From Arabidopsis thaliana (lineage: Eukaryota > Streptophyta > Magnoliopsida > Brassicales > Brassicaceae): 64,000 nt of DNA. A program made the position numbers and the translations under genes. Below the pieces are notes generated by a model, which ran no database searches, was not told the DNA's origin, and saw nothing but the letters and a program-made list of their open reading frames with translations. The stretch's first letter is position 1; every line of letters begins with the position of its first letter. Location: NCBI RefSeq assembly GCF_000001735.4, contig NC_003074.8:4588101-4652100 (forward strand), read 5' to 3'. Below are positions 35,201 to 49,063 of this stretch, piece by piece.

Positions 35201-37607
35201 AAGGGAAACTCCATTTCTTTTTACTATAGTACATATGTTCATGAATCAATTGAAAAACAATTGAAACGAGTTATTTTTGTAAAGTAACTAGTTTTTTCTA
35301 TAAAAAAAAGGAATATGGGAAATTCGACTATTGAATGCACACAACACAGGCATGTTATTTTTAATGAACGCCCCTTCGATTCCACGAAACTTCACATTCG
35401 TGGAGCTCTTCATTAAACGGACCCATCTTCTACAATTAATATCGATCCTCTGTGTGTGTGGAACCGTGAATGGGTATATATATATATTTGGAACCTTATA
35501 TCAAAATGATTTAAATGAAAAGTGCGTTATAGTTCAAGACTTCAAGTAATGTTAAGTCTTAATAATTACTACATTTCATTGGGTAAATTTTACATGTTGT
35601 ATAAAAATCGTCCATGTCAATCTTACAATCTCTCAAGTTTTGTAAATATATCGCATATCATATATGCTGTTGCGCAACAAAAAACAAATGGTTTTTTTTT
35701 TATATACATATGATATCATCTTATAACGCACACCATAGGCAGAAACAAAGAGATAAATAAAGAGAAAAGATCAAAAGAGCTACTATGTACAAATGAACAG
35801 AAGTTGCAGGGGATTCCACGCATGTGTGGATATGATAAACAAAAGAAAGACAAAAGATTCCGATCACATCATAATTGAGTTGGTGCATGCAATAGCAAAA
35901 GCAGATTCCATTTCAATCAAATAGCTAAAGAGCACACTCGTCCAAACTCTTTATGAGAAACGTTTGATTTTAATATTTTCCCTCTAACAGCCCAACAAAC
36001 AAGAATATATACTTACTATTATGATACCATACAACAATGTTGTTGGTGTATATATCAGTCAGTGTATGGATATCTATAAATCACTCCATTATCTCTGATT
36101 TGACATGTCAGGTTCACAGTGACATACAACGTTTCAAACTTTTCATCGTTCATAGAAAACAATTTCCTACTATAAAAATTACGTGTCGAATTTACGCAAA
36201 ATTTAGATGATTTGTAGGGAGAAATTCAAATCTTTATGATTCAATATTAACAAACCAGCCTTGATTTAACAGAAGTAGTAAGGAGTTAGGGGTCATGCTT
36301 GTAAATCTCTAAAACCGATCATGGGACCTTTTGACTTATTGAGGATAAGTAAACATAATTGATTTTCAATTAAATTTTGCTAATTCTTCTTATTTTCTTA
36401 TAATCTTTCTACGAGATATATAGAATAGGGTCAAAAAGAGCTAACATTTCACATCATTATCCCTCTAACATGCGGGTTATCTTAAGTTATGAAGTATGAA
36501 CCCTAAGCCTCTACTCTACTCTAGCTATAGTCTCAATCAAAAATTACTTTTTTAATTACAAAATCTCCTCAATCATTTTCAGTACCATTTTAAATCACAA
36601 AGAACAAATTTATAGAATTTTCAGAGAATCTCAAGCCAATCCTTACTTGTGCGGTAGGTGTTATCAATAGTGAAATTACGTTTAATAAAACCTAGACCGG
36701 TCAAAATGGGACAAATTAATAGAGTATTAGTGACTCAACATCATGGAGTCTCAAGAGATTCGTAGAGAGTAATCATTTCTCAATAAGGTAGGACTTAGGA
36801 GGCCTATTAAATCAGAGAAGGAATCAAAGTCCGTACCAATTAGGCTCTAAGTAAACTCTAGTTGGCTCCTTGATTAAGACCCACCTCCCCAAACTAAGTA
36901 TATTTACTTTTCTAAATATGTCAACAAAACGATCAATTAGATTCTTTTGTTATGATGACACAGTGTGCTATGACACCTAAAAACTAAAGTAATCAAGGAG
37001 ATAATCAAAACCTATAGGCCTGAGCTTCAACTAGTTCTCCGATTAAGAATATTTGTAATCTATTCTAAAGGCTAGAGGAAAGTTAGGTCAAGCTCAACAA
37101 CTAATGATTCTCTATCAAGAATTTAATAAGGAATATGAGGAAATGGAGAGAGAAGACACATAACTCAAAGAAGAACATTGAACAGCTAAACAAAACACAC
37201 AATTCTCTTTAATACTTGTAGAACATTGACAATGGGAAACACTAGCACCAAGCAACAATGTTTCACTCACAGGGTTCCACACTTAAAAACCTTCACATGC
37301 ATTGTAGGGTTCTTGAAGTCGACCGAAACTATAATAGCAGTAAATGATTAAGAAGCACGGACAGGACTTTACCTTGACAATTTGACGCCATGGGAGAATA
37401 ACACCATACCTGCAGCTGTAAATAATGAGGGGCTATGGAAGCAGACAAAGCATTTATAGACAAATTGTTGAGAGCTGGGAACATTTTATGCATTGAATAA
37501 ATAAAGATTAATTAAAACAGAGTTTGGCGTTTCATAAGGAGAATCAAAATATTTGCTTTTGGCTATTATATAATCCATTAGACAAGAAGACAAAGGTTAG
37601 ATTTTCT
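32242..37607. other. long gene-free region
   Basis: About 5.4 kb, strongly AT-rich, with no open frame showing a recognisable protein. The left end is the BIG GRAIN-like promoter. The right end (from about 37200) is likely the 3' UTR of the DUF1296 gene. No intact transposon, terminal repeat pair or RNA gene was recognised by eye. Confidence 0.4.
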
Positions 37608-40600
37608 TCAGAAGTTTGATGGCCAATTCGGATGACCAAGTTGTGATTGCTGATAGGTACCAATTTGAGACGGAGGAGGAGAGGGAACGACACCGACTCC
37701 AACATTACCACTGAGGCCAGGTCCCATGTGGTGCGGATTCGCCATCGTACCAGGCTGTGACGGGTGGAAGAGACCCTGGAACTGCATGTGAGATGATTGC
37801 GCAGTTGGGTTGAACGATTGGTGTGCTGTATGGGATGATAAATAAGCACCATGAGGCGATTGTCCAGCTACGTTGTAATATGGAGACTGAAGGCTTGAAA
37901 GATCTCTTGGATTTTGCATCCATATCTCAGAAGTCTCAGCCTGTAGTGTTAGATAAGGAGACATGAATCAGAATAAAAAATAATTGGTAAAAACATAAAG
38001 TTCGGGCACAACTACCATACTTATCAATTATCATTACCTGAGGATTTGGAACGTAAATATTTCCATGTTTATTTATCATGCGAGATGGATCTTCAAGTCC
38101 CGTAGCGTTTCCAACTACATTGGGAGGATTAGTTGGATACCCATTAGGATTGTTGTAAGTCCCAAAACCCGCAGGTCCACCAGTTGGAACTGGTTTATAT
38201 TGCTGATGGATTCCATACTTGACACCATTTGAACCGAGATGAGAACCGCCTCCAGGCATCAGCACATAGCTATTGCCATTTGAAGGGTGTGCATATGCTG
38301 CTGGGTTACCTGAGTAGCCTGGCATGGGCATTTGGGGAACATAGACTGGGGAAAGGAATTGACGATAAGGCATGAGATTGGGAAAATGCGAAACATGGAC
38401 CTGCGGATACATCTGTTGCATTGATGCCTGCTGTTGTTGCTGTAACATGGGAATAGTGGATGGTGGGGCATTATTTAACATGTGAGCACTTAATCCCTGC
38501 TGCATTATCAAAAGGATACTTGATCAGTTTTTCCTAGTTAATAAAACAAAAAAGATAACTATGACACATGCACAAACCAACTGCTCAAACAGGAGCTAAC
38601 TAGACTCTTACGCATCAACTCATGCTGGCAAACTAGTAACAACTAACAACAGAAACATAAATTACCTCGTGTGGAGATGGTAATCCTTGAACTCGTACAG
38701 TTTCATCCATTGCAGGACTAAAGTACGGAAATTCATAACTACCATGATTGTCATAAGCCTGCTGGAAAGGAAGAGCATGTCATTTTTGAATGAATTTATC
38801 TTTCCTTGATTTTTAAGAGTTAAAATTGCAAGAACCCTTACAGAAAATTTTTGCAACTCCGGAGGATCTTGCTGCTGTTCAAACTCCAAAGGAGTATAAG
38901 GTGGACCATTCCTATTGAGTAATTCAATCCCCGAGTACGCATCCAAATTGTCAGATCTATGAGTTTCTTTCTGTTCGGGTAACTGTGGCTCAGATACTGC
39001 CGAGACGGGTGAGTCAGATCTAGAAACTCTGACATGATCATCAATAGTGATAGGCAGAACGCCCGGACCATCTGCTGAAGCCTCAGGACAAGTAACTGGC
39101 GAACTGTCAACAATATCACCAAGTTAATTGGGGAAGATGCATGTGATCTCAAACTATATTCAAATGTACAAAAAAAAACCCACCAACTGTCAGAACTTAC
39201 CTACGATCAGATTCTCTAACTTCTTCTGAAGAGTGTGATTCTTCGAAAGCAGATTCTGAATTCCTTGAGGAATTAAACTCTTGAACAAAGCTACCAAAAG
39301 TTAGCTGACAGCGGTCAGTCTCCGGGACACGAATATGATCTGCGATGATGACATTCTGACTTTCACTTATATGAACATGTGAAAGCTTATTCTGCAACTT
39401 GACGGCTTCTGTTTCCACATTTATGGAATTATCAGCAGGACGACGAGCTTGAGACTTTGTAGGTGTTCCAATTACTCCAGGGTTATGTCCAACAGGTTTC
39501 TGATTAGATTTAGGCTTCCACTCCTTGTTCTGTGAGGCTCCTGCAATAAGTACAGGTTGATCAAGAATATCAGAAGTCATGACAGGAAATGGCTTCTCAC
39601 CAGGAATTCCCAATAGATTGAAAGAAGGGATTATATTACTCAAAGCAGAAGCTACACAGAAAATAAAGTGTCGCCTAGCAGAAATCAAATAAGAAATTGC
39701 ACAACATCCATTCGGTTAATAAATATTTGCATATAAGTTACCCTTTGTATGGCCACCAACTTGTTGTGTTCTAGCATATTGGCTTCCTCTATTCCCACGC
39801 TGTCTGTTCAAATATGACCTATTCTTTTCCACTCCACTGGGCATAACAGACTCACGTGCAGTAGTTCGACTGTGATCAATCTTTGAAGTTGGGGAAGATG
39901 GTCGATGTGCATTTGGAGGTCCATTTTTTCTAATAGAGGACCCTGAAAAAGAGGGCACAGATGGATCTTTACCAACATTTTCAGAAGGTTTTCCACCTAA
40001 ACCTCCACCCCTTACTTCACGTTTAATAGCTCCCACGGGTGATGATCTAGAAACAGGAGAAGGTACATGAACTGGATCTTTGGAAGACGAATATACACCA
40101 AGAACTGAATTGGTTGATGGCAAAGTAACTCCACCGAGTTCTTTATTGACAGGACAATGCAAAGGACGAATTTCAGCCTGTCTGAGCCTGGCATCTGCTG
40201 GAGCATTACACTCGTCAGTTGAATCTTGAGCCCCAGAAGAGTTACGATTGCCCAAACCACCTCTTGAGCTGGCAAACAGTTAAAATAGAGCGAAAATTTT
40301 ATTTTCTTATTTAAATTCAGCATAGTTTTCTTGAAATTATGAGACAAGAAGTCCTTGTTGGGCTAGCAAAGGAATGCCTACCAAGTGAACATACACACTC
40401 CTATCTCCGTCTACCAAAACCCAATGGCAGTATGGCACAAAACTAATCTATGCTTCTTATTGTCTTAAAGAGTTCATTGACAAAAAAAAAAAAAAAAAAA
40501 AAGAGTCCTACTTTACTATTTTTTGGAAAAGTACAGCTAAAGCAAATTAACTCCCTTAAAATATTTTTACAAGAGTAACAAATCATTCTATTTCACATGT

Positions 40601-42283
40601 ATAAAAGAAGGCAAGTTAGTGATAAAAATGCTAGAATAAGAACAATAGGATAAATTACAACTGATGATACATACCCCAATTTGTTCACAGTGGCAACCAC
40701 TTTGTTAATATTTGATCCAGAGGACTGGGCAGAAGAATGCTTCAACTCTTCATCAACATTTGGATTAGACCTGTTGTCCCTAACAACGCGAAACTCTTTG
40801 TTGGATCCTGCACTAACATGAAACGAACAAATTACAAACAGACAGAAAAACATTTCTAGGTGAATATGGTCAATACATTACATAAAACTTGAAGGCCTCA
40901 CGCCAATGGCCAATAACAAAGATTAAAAAAAAAAAACAAATCAACGCAAAACAATTTCTTCTACGTTTCCTTTGCTTGCCTGCATATATTTTTCTGGATT
41001 TAACCAAGTTCATTTGATACTGCCGTTATATAGATTATGTTTACGAACCATTCAAAAGACAGCTTAAAACAAATTAAAGATTTTTAGTACAACTGTACAA
41101 GCATGCGAAAGAAACTGGCAAGTATATCATCATCAAATTGATTTACCAGTAGCAGGATTTCTAGGAGATGCATTTCGTTGAGCAGCGTTCCTGGGGAAGA
41201 AATTCCTACTGTAGCCTCCTCTCCGAACATTATGTTCAGGCTGTGTACGAACTTTCACTTCACTGGTAACATTTTCAAGAGGTTTCTTTATGTTGGCAGG
41301 CTCAACAAATACTGTATCCTGAAACCAAAGGAACGCCCTAAAAATCAGAGGTTATACAAGAGGTGTCTTGATGATCTCTACAAATTCATCAAACTATTTG
41401 AATGGCTAGAAAAGTTGAAATTTTTTTTGACGATCAATTAAATTAGAAGGCACACAAAATACTAAACAAAACAAAAAAAAAATATAGCTTGCCACAGCAG
41501 ACATCCGATGAGATATAATAGTCACACAAGCACAACTAACATTATGAAAAATCTAGTCACCTTCTTCAAATGCAGTTTCGAAAAGACTAAGGAGAGTCAA
41601 ACAAAAAAACTACAATGTGGTTGCATTGGCAAAAATGTTAAAAAGGAGAAGAACTGGGAACAAGATACCATAACAGTTATATGTAACCTCACCTCTTTTT
41701 TCCTGTCTCTTTTTCTCTTCACCTCGTGAAATGGATCTGAACAAAACAAAAGCTTTTTAGCGAACCAAAACTATGATGGCAACAATAACACACATATTAG
41801 TCACCCAACGAAACGAGAGCCAAGAAAAGAAGACCAATAATATTTCAAGTATATAGTAATTGAAGTATTCTGAAGAGAATTGACAAATTATCGAAATGAA
41901 AACAAGAGTTATCCATCTATCGAATTATCAACAGAACTCCATCAAACGAAATTTGCATAACCTATCTACAGCATTCTACATACGCCTCAAACAAGATGTT
42001 GTAGCATTCATCGTGATCAAGATAATGCGGACCAGAGAACAAACAGTAAAACCCTAACTTCCGTCAAACTAGGAAAGCAGAAAAAGAGATGAAGAGAGAA
42101 GAAACCTTGATGAATCAGCTTCTCCACAGCCTCGTTAGCATCCATGTTAGCTTCTTTTAAGGCAGTGTAAATATCAGCATCGGAGTGACTATCCACAACT
42201 TCCTTAATCGATTGAATCATCTTTTTCGCTTCATCATCGAGTCCTACCCCACGATTACCGCTAGTTCTGGACCCAGTCACCAT
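37608..42283 (-). CDS. DUF1296 / GBF-interacting protein 1-like protein
   Basis: Ten exons in gene order: 42283-42106, 41736-41693, 41318-41147, 40807-40675, 40268-39742, 39651-39201, 39103-38842, 38758-38666, 38499-38038 and 37940-37608. They sum to 885 codons, so about 884 residues. The N terminus (about 15-60) is the UBA-like DUF1296 domain (KKMIQSIKEVVDSHSDADIYTALKEA, NEAVEKLI) seen in plant GIP1 proteins, which bind G-box factors. An RG/basic segment follows (RRGGYSRNFFPRN). The rest is a long low-complexity Ser/Pro region with a Gln/Met/Pro/Gly-rich C-terminal third typical of prion-like regions. The kinase-related label used for this family is not supported by any kinase motif here. 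All introns are GT-AG. Exact residue count depends on my splice choices. Confidence 0.85.
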
Positions 42284-43069
42284 TACGGATCAAAGACGTA
42301 TCGAATAAACCGAAACACACAAAAAACAAAGAAATTCAAGGATCGAGTAGCGAAACCAAGTGAGATCAGCGTAATCAAGGTAGATGCTAATGATTCGACT
42401 CTTAAACCCTAAAATCGGATAGAGCAACTACTAGGGTTTCGAGTACAGAGAAGAGGGAACGGCTTTAAGAGAACAAAAAAAAAAAAGAAGTTAGGATTTA
42501 TTCTCACGCGTCGAAAAAATTGGTTCCAAATTCACTAATTGGATAAACCTAATTGACTATTTTACCCTTAATATAACTCAATAGAAAGATTAGTCAAAGG
42601 AGAAGTGAGAAATGGAAATTTCTAAGGAGATACAAGTTAGCTGGCAATTTAACTGGTTTTTACTTTATACATTTCTTATTCAGAACATTTAAGTACATGC
42701 CATAATTATTAGCACCAATCATGGTCAATATAATTAGAGAAAAAGTAATAAAGTGCACAAAGTGTAATTTTCAAATCCAATAATATGAATTTTCTTAGTA
42801 TTAAACTATATACAGTACATTACCTTAAGAAAATAACACCAAGAAAATCCAGTAAAACTAATACCTCCTCTTTATAGATAGATGTAGATGAGAAAGAAGA
42901 GAAAGAGATGTACTAACAACCACCAACTAAAAAGCACATTCATTATCTGAATCCCAAGTTATTTCCATCACTCTGTAGCTTTTTTCCAAGTAAAACATAT
43001 AAAAGAAAAGTGTTTTGTTTTGGTGTGTGTCAGATTCTTCTCTAGAGAGCCTTCGACCGTCATCGGTCA
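42284..43069. other. spacer: DUF1296 promoter and BRXL2 3' UTR
   Basis: Contains telo-boxes near the DUF1296 leader: AAACCCTAA at 42404-42412 and CTAGGGTTT near 42431-42439. The right side is AT-rich and probably the BRXL2 3' UTR. Confidence 0.5.
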
Positions 43070-45253
43070 TCACAAGTATTGTTGTTGTATCCGAGCTCTG
43101 TTCTGCTCCCACCACAATCTTGCATTCGTTTCCCCAAACTTCTCTCGGCTACAACCACAAAGACAATGTTGTTAAAGTGCTTGCTTTTGAAAGGGTTTTA
43201 CTAAGGAACAGAGAAAGTAATGTATCTTTACCTGAAGCGAACACGCCTAAGCTCGCGAGTCCCATCTGGTAAAGCTCTGATTGTGATGTAAACACCTGCT
43301 TCGTCCTGTTCCACCCATTCTGTTTCAATGTCACTTGCATTACTTACAGATAGCTCCTCCCCTGAATGATCTGCTTCTTCTTCTTCCCTTGAGAAGCTAC
43401 TTCTTGCAGACTCATCAACAGATGATGTCTCGGTTTTTGTCCCACTTATGCTAGAGAGTTTTGGTGTTGTAGCAAGACCAGATGAATCATGGTGTCGACT
43501 TTGTGTTTGGGTTGTTGGTTGGTGAGCGAGTGAGCCAGAAGAAGCGTAGCCTTTTCCTCGAGAGCATTCTTTGTTCAGAGGTGGAGTTGCAGGACCATTC
43601 TTGGTAGACTGAATTCGCGAGCTCTGGTATACCAAATTAAAACTAGTTAGACCTCAAAGTATCAAAGACAGGTTTTGATGAGTAGATTCATGTGTTCAGA
43701 AGTGAAGAGGGTGCATATACCCCATCTTCAGATCTAGGAGGAGTTGGAAGTGGGACGCTCTGCTGATTGAACTGCTGTACATTGTATAATTCCATGACCT
43801 TGTCGAAATTCTCCGCCCACCACTTTTGAGCTTGCCATTTATCGAACATTTCACGGCTGCAAGTAATACAAATTTGAAGAAATCAACAAATTAGGAGCTG
43901 ACTTAACCATATACAATACAGAACCAAAGAGCTACCAGGTTAACAGTCTTAGGTTCACAAAACTCAAGGGATCTGCAGTAAATTGTCAAAACTAGAATCT
44001 AGAAATATCAATCCTAGGGAGCTGAAGTGTTCCTCTTGCCATGAAGAAAGTTAGTTAGATCATCTTGCTCTCATTATATGTTCCACATACAAAAAGAACT
44101 TTACGAAATTCACAAACACTTCCCCACACAATTGTCCTTGGGGAATTCATTTAAGTTCTCCATCGGATTCAACTACCGAAATATAACCCACATCTCAAAG
44201 ACCTTTCTTGGCAAAAAGGATGTACAAGTTCTCATAATTATAAGAAATGGTTTGGGACCACTTCAATCGATTCAAGAAAAATGAAAGCAGCAACAGTTTC
44301 CAACACAGAAATCTCACATAATAATATCCTAAATATCAACTGTACTCTCACATTGCTTGTCTCCAAGAACCACACATCTCTACTTCCAAAATCAAATTAA
44401 ACAATTTCAAAACAGTATGGATTAGTTCATTTGAGTATCATCTTCAATATTCCTGATTGGAAACATATTGTACCATCTTGATTAAGTCCAATATCCAAAC
44501 TTTTACTTAGTGTAAATCCTACAAAACAGTTAAAAATTACCTGAACCGAATCCGCTTCATATCATTCCCTCCCTCAGGCAATGATACAAATGTGATGAGG
44601 ACACCAGGCTCCACTTGAGCAACCCATTCCTTGAGCTCATCTTCTTCCTCCATGAACACTGTAGACTCTGTCCTACCACTCATGGATTCAGGTGTTCCTT
44701 CTCCACTCAAAAAACCTTTCAACCTTGACTCCATTTCCTTCCCCAAAATCTTCGGTGTTGAGCTTCCACTCCCCGCTCTCTTGTACGCATAACGAAACCT
44801 CCCAGAATTCGAAGCAACATCCGAATCAGCGTAGCTTCGGTTCTTATTCTGATTAGACGACCCAGAACACGGTTTGCAGCTTTTGTAAGCACCTGATGCT
44901 TTTACTGCCATGTCTTTAATCTGAAGATTCACATACAAGAATCACATGTTATTCACAAAATTAAATACACAGTGAAAAACATTCTGAAAGTCACGGACTT
45001 AAATTGATTTGTTCTTAGCTTCCAAACAGAAACCAACAAGAGCAAAAAATGGTCCTTTTCTCATTTGTGTTTTTTTTTCGTGAAAGTGACACAGAGGAAG
45101 AATGTTTATCTCTACCTGTGACGTCAGGGACTTAATCTGCTTAGACCTGGGTGTTTCAATAACTCTGTCTTCTTCTTCTTCATCCTCTTCTTGTTTCTTA
45201 GATCCACCATTGTTGGTGTTTAGCTGCTTCGTACAAGCTATGCATGTCAGCAT
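43070..45253 (-). CDS. BRXL2: BREVIS RADIX-like protein 2
   Basis: Plant-specific BRX-family regulator tied to root growth, auxin-brassinosteroid cross-talk and polar membrane domains. Five exons in gene order: 45253-45116, 44920-44541, 43856-43721, 43623-43232 and 43148-43070. They sum to 375 codons, so 374 residues. The family N terminus MLTCIACTKQ is present, followed by acidic residues and the conserved IKDMAVKASGAYK. Two BRX domains follow: EWVAQVEPGVLITFVSLP through WWAENFDKVMELYN (about 145-205) and EWVEQDEAGVYITIRALPDG through WWEQNRARIQQQYL at the very C terminus. They are separated by a Ser-rich linker. An in-frame ATG three codons upstream (45262) exists, but MLTC is the conserved start. 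Copy name partly from synteny. Confidence 0.93.
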
Positions 45254-47091
45254 CTCTATCACTCACTAAAGAGTTTCAATTTCGACCTGAGAATTTAGAA
45301 GAATGAAACCCAAGTCACTTCCTCCACCAAAAATAATCAAATCTAAGAAATGAGAACCCAAAAAGGCTCATAATTTGTACCTTTTTTTGCAACAGTAGTT
45401 ACGCACTTCAACTTCTACCTTCCAATATATAAACTCAACACTCACTAAAGTCGATTGCTTTTCTCTCAACCACAGAGATTCAGATGTAAAACCCCACCGG
45501 TGAAATGACGGCGAAGGGAAGGAGGAGACCGTTGCGGCAGGGGAAAATTAGGGTACCAGGATCTGTAGATCAGACCTAGAAACGACTTCGCATTAAAGAC
45601 TCTTCTTTTTTTTTAAACTCTCTGGGTCGGTTTACTTGTGGCTTGAAAGCTCTTATCAGAGAGATTGAGTGAGATACACTCTTAAATCTCAACACTTTAT
45701 GAAATCCAAAGCCGAATGCAGAAGCAAAATGCAAAAAAGCTACGAATTTTTGGGGAGAGATAGAGAGAGAGAAGAGCTTTGATATTTGGGCTTTGAGATC
45801 GTCGGACACTGTGAAAGTTTGCGCACAAGTGTGGTGTTGTGTTCCTCCTCCTTCCTAATTCCTATATTAAACAAAAAAGCTCTACTCTTTTCTTTTTCTT
45901 CAGAGAAAAAAAAACAGTAATGGCTATTTTCAGATTCGTCTTTAAGTTTGATACTTATGGATTATTATGACCAAAACCAAAAAAAAACAAAAACGTAACA
46001 CAGTTTTTACTAACATAGATTAACCAATTGAATAGTTCTACAGCTTTATTGCTATTTTTTAATATCCGCATTTTGTCAACTTTTGATTTATTATTTATAT
46101 TAAATTACTTAGTTTTGAATCGTCTTGTATTTCATTTGCTAACATAACTAGTAGTATATTCTTCAATTTTACTGCTTTGAGAGTGAAGAAATCGGACCAA
46201 GAAAATTTCAAATGTTATTCTCTTCTTTATTTCCTAGTTTTTTTTCTTTATTCTCTTTTCCCTTTTCTTGCTTTTTTTTAAAAAAAAGAACAAATAAAAC
46301 TATTTTCATAGAAATAATGAAGCCGTGCAAAATATCCATGGTGTGGCCACATATTGACACGTGCATTTTTAAATGATTTTGGCTGTCTAATTTTGCACCC
46401 AAATAAAGGAAAAGAAAAAGGAAACCAAATAACTAATCCATTTTGTTATCTGTCAATTTTCTCAATAACGAGTATTTCATAATTTAAGACAGTGACTCTG
46501 GGAAATGTGACAGAATGTTACTAGTTGGTAATTACTCCTAATTTATTCAAACATTTAGAGGCAACTAGTCGTTTAAATTATTTTAAATCAACTGCATTCA
46601 AATATGAATGCAAAAACCTAAAAAGGAATATTTACGAGTCTATATAATGTCAGATTTGGTCACAGGAGCGCCGTGAAGCAACGGGCGAGAATTAACTACA
46701 CTCTGTGGAGTTTCTTACCATACACTATTTTACAATTCGTAGTTAATGTTTTTAGTTTTTTTTTTGGCTTGCTTTCTCTATTTTTTTCACTAATACAGCT
46801 GAAACATTTTTTTAAATTAGGACAAAAGAAAACAGTTTTTATAGCAATGAATGATCAGATCCGATACTGCAAAATATAAATTAATTTAATTTTTACCATA
46901 CCACGTGAATGATCTGTGTTTTCTTGTTTGATATTGTTCTTTCTCTTTCCATTTTAATGTTAGCTCGTATCTTATAGCTATAACTATGACCTATCCGTTA
47001 CAAATAATACTTTATGATGATCTCTCTTTCACCCCATGTTAAATTGAACATAATACTCGTATAGTCTTAAGATTTCTGTCTTATCTTTTTC
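45254..47091. other. BRXL2 promoter side of divergent spacer
   Basis: About 1.8 kb between the divergent BRXL2 and CID4 genes, left of the SINE. It holds the BRXL2 leader (a possible leader intron ends near 45290) and AT-rich promoter DNA. No other gene is seen. Confidence 0.4.
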
Positions 47092-47351
47092 AAGTGTATG
47101 TTCCAACCAGGTATCGTGGTCTGGTGGTAAAGGAACCTCGACTGAGACGTCCGACACCCGGATTCGATTTCTGGTCACCAGAGAATTAACATGCGGATTT
47201 GCTCTAGCGCCTCAGACCACCAGTTCCAGGGAGCCATTAAGTAGATGTTTAAAAATTCCTGGTCGCGGGCTTAAACCCAGTGGACTAGTCAGATCACTGT
47301 GTGGTCTGGACACTAAGTTGTCAAAAAAAAAAAAAAAAAGTGTATGTTCCA
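47092..47351 (+). mobile_element. tRNA-derived SINE (RathE-like) with target-site duplication
   Basis: A short element of about 232 bp (body 47106-47337) has a tRNA-like head. The head carries a Pol III A-box-like stretch (GTGGTCTGGTGGTAAAGG) and a B-box-like GGATTCGATTTC. A tRNA-unrelated body follows, ending in a run of A (47323-47339). It is flanked by a perfect 14-bp direct repeat, AAGTGTATGTTCCA, at 47092-47105 and 47338-47351, the target duplication left by LINE-type reverse transcription. No coding capacity. Brassicaceae RathE/AtSN families have this build; assignment to a subfamily is not possible by eye. Confidence 0.85.
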
Positions 47352-49063
47352 TTGCTAATTAGAGAGGTACAACTTTGAAAAGTGTAATGTTTCATACATG
47401 TAACTCTTATACTTTTTATTGGCCACACCAGTTTTTTTGTATTTCATCATTTTAATAATATTTCAGAATTCTCCAACTAATCCATGTTTAAGTAATTTTG
47501 GAGTATTTTTCTAGTGATGCTTTTCTGATTATATATTTAATTTGATCAATTATGATCATTAGTATTTATGCCTAGCTTTATGGTGACAAATAGCATATTG
47601 CACCTTAGAAACTGAAAAAAGGTATAAAGTGATTTTATCAAAAATAAAAACAAGTGATGATGAGACATGCAAATGAAGCATGTAATATTTAGATTCAAGC
47701 TTGTTATTATTAAATAATCATTTAAACTTTATAGAGTTGTTTTTCCAACTAAGCCTATTAATGCTTTTTCCCCCAACCTTTTCTGTCTCCTTCAAGGCTT
47801 AAGCACTTTCATTATAACCCATTTTGAAAGTCAAGTTAACATTATCCCCATCATTAAGCAAACCATACCCTTTTAAAAGTTCATTTCGAATTTGAAGTAT
47901 CCTTTGCTTCAGGTTACTTGCTTTTACAAAAACTCTTTATTCTTGCTGATTTCTTTCCACAAATGAAATAAAGGTAAATTACAATCGAAGGCTTGATCCT
48001 TTATGTTTTATGTGTGTTAAAAGATTTAGAAGTTCTTAATGGCTAAGGTAAAATGATCGATCAAAGAAAAGAAAGAAAAGACAGAAAAAGAAAACATAAA
48101 AGCTTGACATTCAAAAGTTGAGGCCTATAAAGTTTCTCAAACTCAGTTTATAGCCCATGTTGAGCCCATTAAGGCCCAAATATAGTTGTACCATGCACTT
48201 GCCCGTAGGTGATTGGTACTCTACACAACGATCTGTTTCGTGTAGCTAGCTGTTCTTTCCTTTCATGATTTTGCTTCCTGCGGAAAATCAAAGAGTTAGC
48301 TCAGCTCCGATCACTCTCTCCGATTATCTTTCGCTCTTTAGATTCATGGTGAATCGTTTACCGTCACTCTCTCCTCGTAAACCCTAGCTCTCTCCGAAAC
48401 CCTAACTCGCTGCGTTGGAAACTAATCGAGCTCGTCCCTCTCCTTTCGGAAGCATTTCTTTAATCGGTGTTGCAGAGGCGTTTTGGTTTCTGATCGGGTT
48501 AGCTTTCTGAGGTAAATATCCTCTTCTTCGATTCTTATATCTGGATTTTTAGTTTATCTTCATTGCTTCTTTATTCTTCCGCGTTATTGGGAATTTGATG
48601 ATTTAGGGTTTGTTTTACTGGAATACCTAGCTCTAGCTCGAATACGTTGGAGATCCTATTTCATGATTGCAGATGATTGTATCTTTGATTCACTGTTATG
48701 CCTTCCTTTTTTTGCGTCTGTTTGTGCTGAAAACTCTTTGATTTTGTTTCCATTTCTTAATTGTTTGTGCTGCGGATTAATGGTTGAAATCAACACTATC
48801 TTTCTTTCTTTCATCCACAACGTTTTCTAGACTAATCGGCATGTTTGATGAATGAAGCCAAGCAAGTGTTGTTTTATGTTTATTTTTCTGTAATGGCGAT
48901 GCGAGGCTGTTCACTGATTGTATTTTGCTGTTAGATAGTAATCATCGGTTTCAATGGTAACCTTCTATTTATAGTTTCTGCGTCAGTTGAGCAATTACGA
49001 ATGTCATGGGTTTCAATAACTGTTTTTTTTTACCCTTGTTAGTTAGAACAGTCTAAGGCTGCA
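47352..49063 (+). promoter_or_regulatory. CID4 promoter and split 5' leader
   Basis: Three site II-type elements occur: AGCCCA at 48152-48157 and 48163-48168, and GGCCCA at 48173-48178. Two telo-boxes follow near the probable transcription start (AAACCCTA at 48379 and AAACCCTAA at 48397-48405). The leader appears to be spliced from a donor GAG|GTAAAT at 48512 to an acceptor near 49042-49046, just before the start codon. Left of about 48100 I see only AT-rich DNA. Confidence 0.6.

Noticed and set aside
37544-39152. Alternative minus-strand frames overlapping the DUF1296 gene.
   Set aside because: They overlap the verified exon chain in other frames and have no recognisable motifs.
45253-45262. 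ATG at 45262 as the BRXL2 start.
   Set aside because: BRX proteins begin with MLTCIACTKQ, which starts at 45253. The upstream ATG adds only MIE.
47106-47180. A tRNA gene suggested by A-box-like and B-box-like motifs.
   Set aside because: No complete cloverleaf or acceptor stem. The unit continues to an A-tail and has flanking target duplications, so it is a SINE head.
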